A stretch of 64,000 nt of DNA from Blautia parvula (GCF_020215665.1 NZ_CP084061.1:5299001-5363000), one strand, 5' to 3'. Counted from the stretch's first letter, positions 1 through 9,323 are shown. Notes: generated from the letters alone by a model not told the origin. A program made the numbers and translations.

Positions 1-1
1 G

Positions 2-1057
2 GCAAAGACTATGTATCCGGACTGGCTGTCTATGAGCGGGGACGGCTATATTTCCAGTATGTACAAAAAGTATAAAAGGGTGATCAGCCCCATGGGATGC
101 CGTGCCTTTTTAAGCCCCTGGTATGAGCGCGGCGGCATGACACCTGCGGATGACAAGGATGTGCCTGTATTCGTGGGAAGGTTCAATGTGGGTGCAGTCA
201 GCCTGCATCTGCCCATGATCCTGGCAAAGGCAAGAGCGGAGAACCGGGATTTTTACGAGGTGCTTGATTTCTATCTGGAAATGATACGCCAGCTTCATAT
301 CAGAACCTATGACTATCTGGGAGAGATGAAGGCATCCACCAATCCCCTGGCCTACTGTGAAGGCGGCTTTTACGGCGGGAATCTGAAACCCTCAGACAAG
401 ATCAAACCGCTTCTGAAGCCCATGACAGCTTCCTTCGGCATCACGGCCCTTAACGAGCTGCAGGAGCTGTACAACGGAAAATCCATTCGGGAGGACGGGG
501 CCTTTGCCCTGGAAGTACTTCAGTATATCAACAGCAAGGTGACGCAGTTTAAGGAGGAGGACGGAAATCTGTATGCCATCTACGGTACCCCGGCAGAGAG
601 TCTCTGCGGTCTGCAGGTGGAGCAGTTCAGGAAAATGTACGGTATCGTGGAGGGTGTATCCGACCGTCCCTATGTAAGCAACAGTTTCCACTGTCATGTG
701 ACGGAGGAAATGACCCCGATTGAGAAGCAGGACTGTGAGGGCCGTTTCTGGGAACTGTGCAACGGCGGCAAGATCCAGTATGTGCGTTATCCCATAGGGT
801 ATAACACGGATGCGATCCGTGCTTTGGTGAGAAGGGCAATGGCGCTGGGATATTATGAGGGTGTGAATCTCTCTCTGGCCTACTGTGATGACTGCGGACA
901 TGAAGAGCTGGAGATGGATGTCTGCCCGGTCTGCGGTTCCACCAACCTGACGAAGATAGACAGGATGAACGGGTATCTGTCATACAGCCGCGTACATGGC
1001 GATACCAGACTGAACACTGCCAAGATGGCGGAAATTGCGGAGCGTAAATCCATGTAA
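2..1057 (+). CDS. nrdD: Anaerobic ribonucleoside-triphosphate reductase, C-terminal part
   Basis: The frame is open from the first bases of the window, so this is the 3' half of a gene whose start lies outside; about 350 residues of a protein usually 700 or more long are visible. NrdD reduces ribonucleoside triphosphates to deoxy forms under anoxia with a glycyl radical. The C-terminus shows the two paired cysteines of the zinc site (YCDDC and CPVC) followed by the glycyl-radical motif RMNGYL, with the radical glycine a few residues before the end region. Family knowledge: it needs the activase NrdG, often encoded next door, but nrdG does not follow here. A strong terminator closes the gene. 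Identification is confident. Confidence 0.95.
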   Translation, partial: AKTMYPDWLSMSGDGYISSMYKKYKRVISPMGCRAFLSPWYERGGMTPADDKDVPVFVGRFNVGAVSLHLPMILAKARAENRDFYEVLDFYLEMIRQLHIRTYDYLGEMKASTNPLAYCEGGFYGGNLKPSDKIKPLLKPMTASFGITALNELQELYNGKSIREDGAFALEVLQYINSKVTQFKEEDGNLYAIYGTPAESLCGLQVEQFRKMYGIVEGVSDRPYVSNSFHCHVTEEMTPIEKQDCEGRFWELCNGGKIQYVRYPIGYNTDAIRALVRRAMALGYYEGVNLSLAYCDDCGHEELEMDVCPVCGSTNLTKIDRMNGYLSYSRVHGDTRLNTAKMAEIAERKSM

Positions 1058-1061
1058 TGAT

Positions 1062-1088
1062 GGCTGCCCTTTTTGGGGCAGCCTTTTT
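1062..1088 (+). terminator. Rho-independent terminator of nrdD
   Basis: An 8-bp perfect stem (GGCTGCCC with GGGCAGCC) with a 6-base loop is followed directly by five T. It begins four bases after the nrdD stop codon, so it ends that transcript and separates it from the antiporter gene. Confidence 0.9.
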
Positions 1089-1222
1089 GCGCGGAATTTT
1101 GAGGTTTTGTGACGTTTTTCCATTTCCTTTTTTTTAGAATTGTGGTACGATTAATTGGATTTCGTTTTGTGCGGAAAACGGGAAAAGAGTAAGACACAGG
1201 GGAGAGAAAGGACGGAAAAACT

Positions 1223-2515
1223 ATGAACTCTTATACTTATTTACTGGACCTGGCGCTTATACTGCTGAGCACCAAGGTCTTCGGACTGCTTACCAGAAAA
1301 GTGAGGATGCCCCAGGTGGTGGGTGCGCTGCTTGCGGGACTGCTGCTGGGACCGGCCTGTTTCGGGATACTGAAGCAGACAGAGTTTATCCATGAGGTGT
1401 CGGAGATCGGCGTGATCGTGCTGATGTTCTGCGCAGGCCTGGAGACAGATATTGATGAACTGAAAAGGAGCGGCAAGGCATCCTTTGTCATTGCGCTGTT
1501 AGGTGTACTGGTACCGCTTGCGGGAGGTCTTGGAGTGGCCTGGTTCTTCAACAGGCCGGGCATGATAGAATCCAATGCTTCGGCAAGTATCATGCTGCAG
1601 AATATTTTTATCGGTGTTATCCTTACCGCTACCAGTGTGAGTATCTCAGTGGAGACCCTGAAAGAGATGGGCAAGCTGAACACCAAGGCCGGAAATGCCA
1701 TTCTGGGTGCAGCCATTATTGACGATGTGCTGGGGATTATCGCGCTGACAATCATCACAAGCCTGGCGGATTCCAGTGTAAATGTGGTGGTTGTGTTTGC
1801 GAAGATCGTGGGATTTTTCGTGTTCGTCGGTGTGGGAGGCTATCTGCTTCACGTTATTTTTAAAAAGTGGGTGAAGGGTTACGAGAGGGATCTGCAGCGG
1901 TTTGTCATTATCTCATTTGTGATCTGTCTGCTCTTTTCCTATTGTGCAGAGAAGTTCTTCGGAGTTGCGGACATTACAGGTGCATTTTTCGCAGGTCTGA
2001 TCATTACCAAGACAACGCATACCAATTATATTGCAAGGCGGTTTGGGATTTTATCCTATATTCTGCTGTCCCCGGTATTCTTTGCCAGCATCGGTATTCA
2101 GGTGGAGCTTCCGGATATGAGTCCCATGATCCTTGTCTTTGCAGTGGTTCTGGTCATCGTGGCAGTGCTCACGAAGATCGTGGGATGCGGAATAGGAGCC
2201 AAAGTCTGTCAGTATAAGAACAAGGACTGTATCCGCATCGGTATGGGCATGGTGTCCAGGGGTGAGGTGGCGCTGATCGTGGCAGCAAAGGGCAACGCTG
2301 TGGGTCTGATGTCCTCCTCTCTTCTGGGGCCGGTTGTTGTGGTGGTGGTCATCACAACCATCATTTCACCTATTTTACTTAAGCTGAGCTTCAGTGAGAA
2401 GAGCGGCAAGGTGGAATATGAGCAAAATGAATATGCAAGGCTTATGGAAGAGGCTGAGGCGGCCGGAAAAAGTGATGCATCCCGTTATGTGGGCGGAAAG
2501 CAGCAGGCAAAATAG
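1223..2515 (+). CDS. Cation:proton antiporter (CPA2/KefB-like)
   Basis: A 430-residue, very hydrophobic protein with about 12 predicted membrane segments, matching the Na+/H+ exchanger domain of the CPA2 family. It probably exchanges a monovalent cation for protons across the cell membrane. Family-typical stretches are seen: LLAGLLLGP near residue 40, an acidic pair in AAIIDDVLGI around residue 170 (the usual ion-binding aspartates) and GMVSRGEVALI near residue 345. No C-terminal TrkA-N/RCK domain is present, so it is the short form without the nucleotide gate of KefB/KefC. The start has GAAAGGAC upstream. It ends 21 bases before feoA and may be co-transcribed with the iron genes. Ion specificity cannot be read from the sequence. 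Confidence 0.85.
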   Translation: MNSYTYLLDLALILLSTKVFGLLTRKVRMPQVVGALLAGLLLGPACFGILKQTEFIHEVSEIGVIVLMFCAGLETDIDELKRSGKASFVIALLGVLVPLAGGLGVAWFFNRPGMIESNASASIMLQNIFIGVILTATSVSISVETLKEMGKLNTKAGNAILGAAIIDDVLGIIALTIITSLADSSVNVVVVFAKIVGFFVFVGVGGYLLHVIFKKWVKGYERDLQRFVIISFVICLLFSYCAEKFFGVADITGAFFAGLIITKTTHTNYIARRFGILSYILLSPVFFASIGIQVELPDMSPMILVFAVVLVIVAVLTKIVGCGIGAKVCQYKNKDCIRIGMGMVSRGEVALIVAAKGNAVGLMSSSLLGPVVVVVVITTIISPILLKLSFSEKSGKVEYEQNEYARLMEEAEAAGKSDASRYVGGKQQAK

Positions 2516-2536
2516 AGACGGAAGGAAGTACGACAG

Positions 2537-2764
2537 ATGAAGCTGAATCAGGCGGATATATTGCAGAATTACCGCATAACCAGCGTTCAGGAACAGGAAA
2601 AAATCCAGCGGCGCCTGGAGGCGCTGGGAATCCTGGAGGGCACAAAGGTAGTGGTTCTGAACCGAAAGCGTAACGGTTCCACTATTATCAAGGTGAGAGG
2701 GAGCAGATGGGCGCTTGGCAATGAGATCGCGGAAGGGATAGAAGTGGAGGAGCTGAAAGGATGA
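2537..2764 (+). CDS. feoA: Ferrous iron transport protein FeoA
   Basis: A 75-residue SH3-like FeoA-domain protein. FeoA is a small cytoplasmic partner of the FeoB iron permease. The sequence has the typical pattern of a middle glycine-rich turn (LEALGILEGTKV) and a C-terminal beta strand pair ending ALGNEIAEGIEV. Its TGA overlaps the ATG of feoB (ATGA), so the two are translationally coupled. No Fur box was recognised upstream, because the gene lies only 21 bases after the antiporter gene. Confidence 0.92.
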   Translation: MKLNQADILQNYRITSVQEQEKIQRRLEALGILEGTKVVVLNRKRNGSTIIKVRGSRWALGNEIAEGIEVEELKG

Positions 2765-4749
2765 AAGAGGAGATTCGTGTAGGCTTTGCAGGAAATCCTA
2801 ACTGCGGCAAGACCACTTTGTTCAATGCATATACAGGCGCCAACCTGAAGGTAGCCAACTGGCCGGGTGTTACGGTGGAGAAAAAGGAAGGGGAGACATC
2901 CTATAAGGGGCAGAAGATGAGGCTCATCGACCTGCCCGGAATCTACAGCCTTACCTCTTATTCCATGGAGGAGATGGTATCCAGAAAGGTCATTCTGGGC
3001 GGAGAGGTGGATGTGATCGTAAATGTTGTGGATGCCTCAGCCCTGGAGAGGAACCTGTACCTCACGCTGCAGCTTCTGGAGCTTGGCAAACCGGTGATCC
3101 TGGCTCTTAACATGATGGATATTGTGGAGGAGCGGGGGATGGAGCTGGATCTCCACAGGCTTCCCGAGATGCTGGGCAATATTCCTGTGGTTCCGGTATC
3201 CGCCAGGAAGAGAAGCGGCCTGGATGTACTTCTCCATGCAGTAAAGCATCATTATGAGGAGCAGGTGGCTGACCCGGTTGTCACCTATAAACCGAATATT
3301 GAAATGAAGATCCAGGAGGTTTCCAGGCGTATCGCAGTGGAACATCCGGACAGCGAGAACATCCGCTGGCACAGTATTAAGATATTGGAAAATGATGAGC
3401 AGATATTTAAGGACCATCCCATTGATGTGTCCGATCTGCTTGACAGGGATTATGAAAAGCAGATCATCAATCAGAAGTATGAGTATATTGAGACTGTTTT
3501 AGAGGAGTGTGTCTTCTATAAAGGCAACAGGGAGTCCCTGACAGAGAAGGCAGACAGGGTCCTGACCCATCCCCTATGGGGTGTTCCCGTCTTCCTGGGA
3601 ATCATGGCCATGGTGTTTTTCCTCACGTTTACCGTAGGGGACATAGTCAAGGGGCTGTTTGAATCCTGGATGGACCTGGCGTTTACGGTGGCGAGGAGTA
3701 CATTGGTGAATCTGGGAACCGCAGACTGGCTGGTCTCCCTGATCGTGGATGGTATCATGACGGGTGTGGGCGGAATCCTGACTTTCCTGCCGAACATTTT
3801 CATATTGTTTCTGGCTCTTGCTTTTCTGGAGGACAGTGGTTATATGGCCCGCGTGGCCTATGTTATGGACGGAATCATGGGTAAGGTGGGATTGTCCGGC
3901 AAGGCGTTTCTTCCCATGGTGCTGGGATTTGGATGTACGGTTCCCGCTGTCATGGCGTCACGCACATTGGAAAACCAGGAGGACAGGAAGAAGACCATTC
4001 TTCTGACGCCGTTTATGTCGTGTTCCGCCAGGCTTCCCATTTACGTTCTGTTTGCAGATATGTTTTTTGGAAAGCACGCCATGATGGCGGCATTTTCCCT
4101 CTACGCGCTGGGACTTCTCATGGCTATAGCCATAGCACTTGTCATAGGAAAGTTGTGGAAAAGCAGTGAGAAGGCAACCCTGCTCATTGAGCTGCCTGAT
4201 TATAAGGTGCCAAATGCCAGGACCATCAGGATTTATGTGTGGGAAAAGGTAAAGGATTACCTGACGAAAGCAGGTACTACGATCTTTGTGGCCTCCATTG
4301 TCATCTGGTTTATTTTAAACTATGGTATCCATGGCATGACCGCGGATGTGACGCAGAGCTTCGGCGCCCAGATCGGCAAAGTGCTGGCGCCCCTTTTAGT
4401 GCCTGCAGGACTGGGAACATGGCAGATCGTGGTGGCCCTGATCTCCGGTCTGTCGGCCAAGGAAGTGGTAATATCCAGCTTCTCCGTGCTCTATGGAGTC
4501 AACAATGTAAACTCCGTACAGGGCATGGCTGTGCTCAGTGCATCCCTGGGGTCAGTGGGATTCGGAGCCCTGAACGCCTATTCTCTGATGGTATTCTGCC
4601 TGCTGTATACACCGTGTGTGGCAACACTGGCGACCATTAAGAGAGAGACGCGTTCCTGGGGATGGACGCTGAAGATGGTATTCTTCCAGCTTCTTCTGGC
4701 CTATGCCGCCTCTGTGGTGGTTTTCCAGGCAGGAAGGCTGCTGTCCTGA
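2761..4749 (+). CDS. feoB: Ferrous iron transport protein FeoB
   Basis: A 662-residue Fe(II) transporter of the cell membrane. The N-terminal G domain has the P-loop GNPNCGKTT (residues 11-19), DLPGIYS as G3 (about residue 59) and NMMD as the G4 guanine-specificity motif (about residue 117), followed by the FeoB helical domain. The C-terminal half is a membrane domain of Gate repeats, with GYMARVAYVMD and conserved cysteines at GFGCTVPA and MSCSARLP. The last cysteine-containing segment CLLYTPCVATLA is typical. Length is near the shorter clostridial FeoBs. FeoA overlaps upstream and a Cys-rich partner follows, the usual clostridial set. Confidence 0.96.
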   Translation: MKEEIRVGFAGNPNCGKTTLFNAYTGANLKVANWPGVTVEKKEGETSYKGQKMRLIDLPGIYSLTSYSMEEMVSRKVILGGEVDVIVNVVDASALERNLYLTLQLLELGKPVILALNMMDIVEERGMELDLHRLPEMLGNIPVVPVSARKRSGLDVLLHAVKHHYEEQVADPVVTYKPNIEMKIQEVSRRIAVEHPDSENIRWHSIKILENDEQIFKDHPIDVSDLLDRDYEKQIINQKYEYIETVLEECVFYKGNRESLTEKADRVLTHPLWGVPVFLGIMAMVFFLTFTVGDIVKGLFESWMDLAFTVARSTLVNLGTADWLVSLIVDGIMTGVGGILTFLPNIFILFLALAFLEDSGYMARVAYVMDGIMGKVGLSGKAFLPMVLGFGCTVPAVMASRTLENQEDRKKTILLTPFMSCSARLPIYVLFADMFFGKHAMMAAFSLYALGLLMAIAIALVIGKLWKSSEKATLLIELPDYKVPNARTIRIYVWEKVKDYLTKAGTTIFVASIVIWFILNYGIHGMTADVTQSFGAQIGKVLAPLLVPAGLGTWQIVVALISGLSAKEVVISSFSVLYGVNNVNSVQGMAVLSASLGSVGFGALNAYSLMVFCLLYTPCVATLATIKRETRSWGWTLKMVFFQLLLAYAASVVVFQAGRLLS

Positions 4750-4854
4750 AGTTTCCTAATGACAACTTTGTAAAAATAATATATAGTAGGGGTGCGGTAC
4801 CGGGCTTCGCAGGAGGCTTAAGTGTGCGGCACCTCTTTTGGAACAGGAGGAAAT

Positions 4855-5022
4855 ATGGCAGTGACCATAATACTCGCCGCTGCGGTGGCAGTCTATGCCG
4901 GGTTTGTGATCCGGAAAAAAGTCAAAGATATAAAAAACGGGAAATTCTGCGGCTGCGGCGGAAACTGCAGGGAGTGCGGCAGGGGCTGCGGCGGGCAGAA
5001 GAAGAACGGAGATGAGAAATGA
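4855..5022 (+). CDS. FeoB-associated Cys-rich membrane protein
   Basis: A 55-residue protein with one N-terminal membrane segment (about residues 2-19) and a C-terminal tail rich in cysteine and glycine (CGCGGNCRECGRGCGG). This is the layout of the family found after feoB in many Firmicutes; its role in iron uptake is not established. The ATG at 4855 is preferred over an upstream start at 4822 because AGGAGG lies about 6 bases before it. Its end overlaps the next start by ATGA. Confidence 0.85.
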   Translation: MAVTIILAAAVAVYAGFVIRKKVKDIKNGKFCGCGGNCRECGRGCGGQKKNGDEK

Positions 5023-6812
5023 AGATTTTATTGATGGCAGTCAATGCCAAATATATACATTCCAATCTGGCTGTGTACAGCCTGCAGTCCTATGCTGCCC
5101 GGCATGGTATCCGGGCGGAGATTGCGGAGTATACCATCAATCAGCAGAAGGATGAGATCCTGCGTGGCGTGTACAGGCAGAAGCCGGAGGTGCTGTGTGT
5201 CTCCTGCTATATCTGGAATATCTCCTTTGTGGAAGACATTATGGGAGACATCAGGAAAATACTTCCGGAGACAGATATCTGGGTGGGCGGGCCTGAGGTC
5301 TCCTACGACGCGGAGGCATTTTTAGAGCGCTGTCCCTGGGCCTGCGGTGTCATGTGCGGGGAAGGGGAGGAGACCTTTCTGGAACTGGCCTCTTACTACG
5401 AAAAGAGAACAGAGAAGGAAAGCAGCGGGCCTGCTGCCATCCGGGGGCTTGTCTGCAGACAGGAAGGGCAAATCGTGCGAACGCCTTCCAGACCCATTAT
5501 GGATATGGACAAGCTGGTATTTCCCTATGGGGATATGGCTCTGTTCTCACACAAGATCATTTACTATGAGAGCAGCAGAGGGTGTCCCTTTTCCTGCAGC
5601 TACTGCCTGTCATCCATTGACAAGAAACTGCGGTTCAGAAGCCTGGACCTGGTGCTTGATGAGCTGCAGTTTTTCCTGGATGAAAAGGTGCCGCAGGTGA
5701 AGTTCGTGGACCGGACATTTAACTGCAAAAAAGAGCATGCAATGGCAGTCTGGACATATATCAGGGACCATGACAACGGCGTGACGAATTTTCATTTTGA
5801 GATCGCCGCCGATTTATTGACGGAGGAGGAGATCAGCCTGATCGCCTCCATGCGGCCGGGTCTGATTCAGTTGGAAATCGGAGTGCAGTCTACCAATGAG
5901 AGAACAATCAGGGAGATCAGGAGAAAAACCAGCTTTGACAAGATAGCGGAAACGGTCAGGAAGGTGCAGAAGGGCGGAAATGTACACCAGCATCTGGACC
6001 TGATCGCGGGTCTTCCCTATGAAGATTACGAGAGCTTCCGCCGTTCCTTTGGGCAGGTCTACGACCTCAGACCCCAGCAGCTTCAGCTTGGATTTCTGAA
6101 GGTGCTGAAAGGGTCTTATATGCATGAGATGGCAGAGGCCTATGGATGTGTCTACCAGGAGGCAGAACCCTATGAGGTCCTTAAGACAAACTGGATTTCC
6201 TACGGGGATGTGCTGAGGCTGAAGGGTGTGGAAGAGATGGTGGAGGTCTATTACAACAGCGGTCAGTTTATCCGCACGGTAAAAGCCATGGAAGAACTGT
6301 TTCCGGATGCATTTTCCATGTATGAAGCGCTGGCAGATTTTTACGATGAGAAGGGATACCAGGGAATCTCTCATACACGGATACGGAGGTATGAAATCCT
6401 GCTGGAATATCTGGAGGAGAGGCAGCAGGCGGATACGGAGTATTTCCGGGAACTGATGCTGTTTGATCTGTATGCAAGGGAGAATTTGAAGACCAGGCCG
6501 TCCTGGGCCTGTGATATGGCACCATATAAGAAGCGGCTGCAGGCGTTTTACAGAGAAGAGGAAGAAAATCCCGTACTGCTTGCTGACTACAAGGGGTATC
6601 AGGCCAGGCAGACTATGAAAATGACACATTTGGAAGTGTTTCACTATGATATACTGGGCGGTGAAAAGAAGAGAGGGGAATTCCCGGTACTTTTTGACTA
6701 CAGGAGACGGAACCCGCTGACGTATGACGCCGCCATGTGTGCTGTGAATCTGGAATCAGGAATTGACTGTCAGGGAGAAGATTATGACAAAAAGGACAAA
6801 AGAGATACTTGA
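5019..6812 (+). CDS. B12-binding domain radical SAM protein (DUF4080 type)
   Basis: A 597-residue protein. Residues 1-140 form a cobalamin-binding-like Rossmann domain, and the radical SAM domain carries the iron-sulfur motif CPFSCSYC near residue 192. The C-terminal region matches the DUF4080 extension seen in this family. Members are SAM-dependent radical enzymes; the substrate is unknown and the sequence does not reveal it. The gene starts inside the end of the FeoB-associated gene (ATGA overlap) and overlaps nth by 29 bases, so translation of the three is probably coupled. It is often annotated as a B12-binding radical SAM methyltransferase, but methyl transfer is not shown. Confidence 0.85.
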   Translation: MKILLMAVNAKYIHSNLAVYSLQSYAARHGIRAEIAEYTINQQKDEILRGVYRQKPEVLCVSCYIWNISFVEDIMGDIRKILPETDIWVGGPEVSYDAEAFLERCPWACGVMCGEGEETFLELASYYEKRTEKESSGPAAIRGLVCRQEGQIVRTPSRPIMDMDKLVFPYGDMALFSHKIIYYESSRGCPFSCSYCLSSIDKKLRFRSLDLVLDELQFFLDEKVPQVKFVDRTFNCKKEHAMAVWTYIRDHDNGVTNFHFEIAADLLTEEEISLIASMRPGLIQLEIGVQSTNERTIREIRRKTSFDKIAETVRKVQKGGNVHQHLDLIAGLPYEDYESFRRSFGQVYDLRPQQLQLGFLKVLKGSYMHEMAEAYGCVYQEAEPYEVLKTNWISYGDVLRLKGVEEMVEVYYNSGQFIRTVKAMEELFPDAFSMYEALADFYDEKGYQGISHTRIRRYEILLEYLEERQQADTEYFRELMLFDLYARENLKTRPSWACDMAPYKKRLQAFYREEEENPVLLADYKGYQARQTMKMTHLEVFHYDILGGEKKRGEFPVLFDYRRRNPLTYDAAMCAVNLESGIDCQGEDYDKKDKRDT

Positions 6813-7431
6813 TAAACTGGATGAAGTCTATACAACAGAATATAAATGTTATCTGAACCATGAAAATCCGGGCCAGCTTCTGATCGCCACCATGCTCAGT
6901 GCCCAGTGCACAGATGCCAGGGTGAATATAGTGACCAGGGATTTATTTGTAAAATACCCCAATATGCAGGCGTTTGCCGATGCGGATCTGAAGGAACTGG
7001 AGCAGGATATTAAGCCTACGGGATTCTATCACAACAAGGCAAAGAATATTATAGGATGTGCGCAGATGATCTGTGGAAAGTATGGGGGAGAAGTGCCCAG
7101 TGCGCTGGAGGATCTGGTACAGCTTCCGGGAGTGGGGCGCAAGACGGCCAATGTGATCCGGGGAAATATTTTCCACGAACCCAGCGTAGTGGTGGATACT
7201 CATGTAAAACGTATTTCCAAACGTCTGGGATTCACAAAAGAGGAAGACCCGGAGAAGATTGAGATGGAGCTTATGAAGGTTCTGCCAAAGGACCACTGGA
7301 TTCTCTACAATATACAGATCATCACCTTCGGACGGCAGATATGCTTTGCCAGGAATCCAAAGTGTGAGGAATGCTTTCTGACAGATTACTGCAGGGAATA
7401 CAGGGAGCGGCAAAAAAAGAAAAGGAAATAG
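6784..7431 (+). CDS. nth: Endonuclease III (DNA glycosylase/AP lyase)
   Basis: A 215-residue base-excision repair enzyme that removes oxidised pyrimidines and cleaves the abasic site. The helix-hairpin-helix is LPGVGRKTANVI (lysine of the motif is the catalytic one), followed by VDTHVKRISKRLG with the catalytic aspartate, and a C-terminal 4Fe-4S loop with cysteines spaced C-x6-C-x2-C-x5-C. The ATG at 6784 is chosen over a TTG at 6763 because CAGGGAGAAG sits just ahead of it and the protein then begins like other Nth. It overlaps the upstream gene by 29 bases. Confidence 0.95.
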   Translation: MTKRTKEILDKLDEVYTTEYKCYLNHENPGQLLIATMLSAQCTDARVNIVTRDLFVKYPNMQAFADADLKELEQDIKPTGFYHNKAKNIIGCAQMICGKYGGEVPSALEDLVQLPGVGRKTANVIRGNIFHEPSVVVDTHVKRISKRLGFTKEEDPEKIEMELMKVLPKDHWILYNIQIITFGRQICFARNPKCEECFLTDYCREYRERQKKKRK

Positions 7432-7436
7432 ACGAT

Positions 7437-8147
7437 ATGGATGCATATATAGCTCTGGATTTGGAGACCACAGGCCTGTCCCCAAAATCGGACAGAATAC
7501 TGGAAATAGGTGCCGCCAGGGTGGTAAACGGAGTGGTTGTGGACAGTTACAGCACCCTCATTGATCCGGAAAGGGTGATTCCCGGGAGGATCACAGAGCT
7601 GACCGGAATCACGCAGGATATGGTAAAGGGCATGCCGAAGATAAAGGACGCGGTCCCGGGGCTTGTGGCATTCTGCGGGGAGCTGCCGCTTCTGGGCCAT
7701 AATATCATGTTTGACTACAGCTTTATAAAACACAGCGCAGTCAATAACGGATTTACTTTTGAAAAAGAGGGAATTGATACTCTGAAGATTTCCAGGGCGC
7801 TGCTTGCAGATCTTCCGAGCCGCAGTCTCCAAAGCCTCCGGCTCCACTATGAAATACCACAGGAAAATGCCCACAGGGCTCTGGATGACGCGCTGACGGC
7901 ACATCTTCTCTACCGGAGACTGAAAAGCGAATACGGTGAGGAGAATTCGGAGCTTTTTGCGCCGAAAATACTGAATTATAAGGTGAAAAAGCAGGGGCCG
8001 GCCACACCGGCACAAAAACGCCACTTGCAGGAATTAGTAAAATATCATAGAATAGAGCTTAGCACAGAAGTGGAGAGCCTGACTAAAAATGAAGCCTCCC
8101 GACTGATAGATACCATTTTAGGGTCTTATGGAAAGATTATGAGGTGA
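7437..8147 (+). CDS. DnaQ-like 3'-5' exonuclease (DEDDh)
   Basis: A 236-residue protein with an RNase T/DnaQ exonuclease fold. Exo I is DLETTG at residues 7-12, Exo II lies around GHNIMFD, and Exo III is HRALDDA with the histidine and aspartate of the DEDDh class. These residues bind two metal ions for hydrolysis of DNA or RNA 3' ends. The C-terminal about 60 residues form a lysine-rich helical extension after the nuclease domain. It could be a DNA polymerase III epsilon-like proofreading or repair nuclease. The start at 7437 is five bases after the nth stop; AAGGA lies upstream. Confidence 0.85.
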   Translation: MDAYIALDLETTGLSPKSDRILEIGAARVVNGVVVDSYSTLIDPERVIPGRITELTGITQDMVKGMPKIKDAVPGLVAFCGELPLLGHNIMFDYSFIKHSAVNNGFTFEKEGIDTLKISRALLADLPSRSLQSLRLHYEIPQENAHRALDDALTAHLLYRRLKSEYGEENSELFAPKILNYKVKKQGPATPAQKRHLQELVKYHRIELSTEVESLTKNEASRLIDTILGSYGKIMR

Positions 8148-8154
8148 TATGACA

Positions 8155-8262
8155 ATGATGAATATGAACAATAATAAGGTAAAGCGCGTGGTAGCAGGCA
8201 TTGTGGCGGGAATTCTGGTTCTGGCTATGGTACTTCCCATGGCATTGTCCTTTTTAAGCTGA
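8155..8262 (+). CDS. Small single-pass membrane protein (35 aa)
   Basis: A tiny open frame in the gap between the exonuclease and AIR-synthase-like genes. It has an AGGTGA ribosome site 8 bases ahead, overlapping the previous stop codon, two adjacent ATG codons, a basic asparagine-rich head (MNNNKVKRV) and one hydrophobic helix of about 20 residues to near the C-terminus. The layout resembles Prli42-like mini membrane proteins of Firmicutes, but the sequence match is not enough to name it. Function unknown. The good ribosome site and intact signal-anchor pattern argue that it is expressed. Confidence 0.6.
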   Translation: MMNMNNNKVKRVVAGIVAGILVLAMVLPMALSFLS

Positions 8263-8282
8263 CAGACAGAGAGGACAGAAAC

Positions 8283-9272
8283 ATGAAGATAGGAAAATTA
8301 CCGGAACCGGTGCTGATCCGTTCCGTTTTAAAAGAAGTACAACATAGAAGGCCGGAGGTCCTGGTTGGTCCTGCGGTTGGCCAGGACTGCGCAGTCCTGG
8401 AGCCGGCCAAAGGGGATGTGCTGGTATTCTCCTCCGACCCCATCACCGGTACCATCAAGGATATGGGCAGCCACAGCGTGCATATCACAGCCAATGACCT
8501 GGCAGCTTCAGGGGCAGAGCCTCTGGGGATCATGGTGACCATTCTTCTGACTCCCGAGACAGAGGAGGCACAGTTAAAAGAGATGATGCGCGGCCTGGAG
8601 TCAGCCTGTGAAGAGCTGAATATCGAGGTTATGGGGGGACACACAGAGATCACGGATGTGGTGAAGCAGCCGCTCATTTCCATCACAGGTGTGGGCAGGA
8701 TAAAAAAAGAGGAGGTTCTTACAACCTCCGCCGCCAAACCGGGACAGGATGTTGTCATAACGAAATGGATCGGTCTGGAGGGCACATCCATTGCGGCAAA
8801 AGAGAAAGAGAAGAAGCTGCTGGAGCGCTTTGCACCTTCTTTTGTGGAGACAGCAAAGAGGTTTGACCGGTATCTCTCCGTGGTACCGGAGGCAAAAATT
8901 GCTAAGGCATGGGGTGTATCAGCCATGCATGATATTACGGAGGGCGGCGTGTTCGGCGCACTCTGGGAGATGGGCAGCGGCTCAGGCACAGGTCTTGATA
9001 TTGATCTGAAGAAGATACCCATCCGGCAGGAAACTGTGGAGGTGTGTGAGGTACTGGGTCTGAATCCCTATATACTCATGTCCAGCGGTTCTATGCTGAT
9101 CACAACAGATGACGGATTCGGTCTGGTCAGAAAGCTGGAACAGGCGGGAATCCACGCTGCAGTTGTGGGAAAAGTCACAGACAGCAATGACAGGATCCTC
9201 AGAAACGGCGAGGATACCAGATACCTGGACAAACCCCAGAGCGATGAGCTCTATAAAATATATCTTGGATAA
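8283..9272 (+). CDS. AIR synthase-related protein (PurM/HypE fold)
   Basis: A 329-residue protein of the PurM/ThiL/SelD/HypE superfamily, ATP-binding enzymes that activate a substrate by phosphorylation. The N-terminal half has VGQDCAVL and the ITANDLAASGAEPLG segment with the conserved aspartate, the middle has MGGHTEITD, and the C-terminal half has HDITEGGVFGALWEM. It is closest in layout to HypE, but lacks the C-terminal PRVC-type cysteine tail used for cyanide transfer, and no hyp genes are nearby, so a hydrogenase maturation role is not supported. Reaction unknown. It has AGGACAG upstream. Confidence 0.75.
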   Translation: MKIGKLPEPVLIRSVLKEVQHRRPEVLVGPAVGQDCAVLEPAKGDVLVFSSDPITGTIKDMGSHSVHITANDLAASGAEPLGIMVTILLTPETEEAQLKEMMRGLESACEELNIEVMGGHTEITDVVKQPLISITGVGRIKKEEVLTTSAAKPGQDVVITKWIGLEGTSIAAKEKEKKLLERFAPSFVETAKRFDRYLSVVPEAKIAKAWGVSAMHDITEGGVFGALWEMGSGSGTGLDIDLKKIPIRQETVEVCEVLGLNPYILMSSGSMLITTDDGFGLVRKLEQAGIHAAVVGKVTDSNDRILRNGEDTRYLDKPQSDELYKIYLG

Positions 9273-9323
9273 AAATCCGCAGGCCGGCTGAAATAAGGTT
9301 CTGGAAAAAAGAGGCGTAATGAT

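Noticed and set aside
11-1057. NrdD starting at the ATG at 11
   Set aside because: The frame is open to the left edge (from base 2), the protein lacks the N-terminal half and the ATG has no ribosome site; the gene is cut by the window.
8225-9022. 265-codon minus-strand open frame
   Set aside because: It runs antisense to the AIR-synthase-like gene and shows no domain; the coding signal is on the + strand.
8283-9272. HypE hydrogenase maturation factor
   Set aside because: The C-terminal cysteine tail is absent and no other hyp genes are near, so only superfamily membership is claimed.
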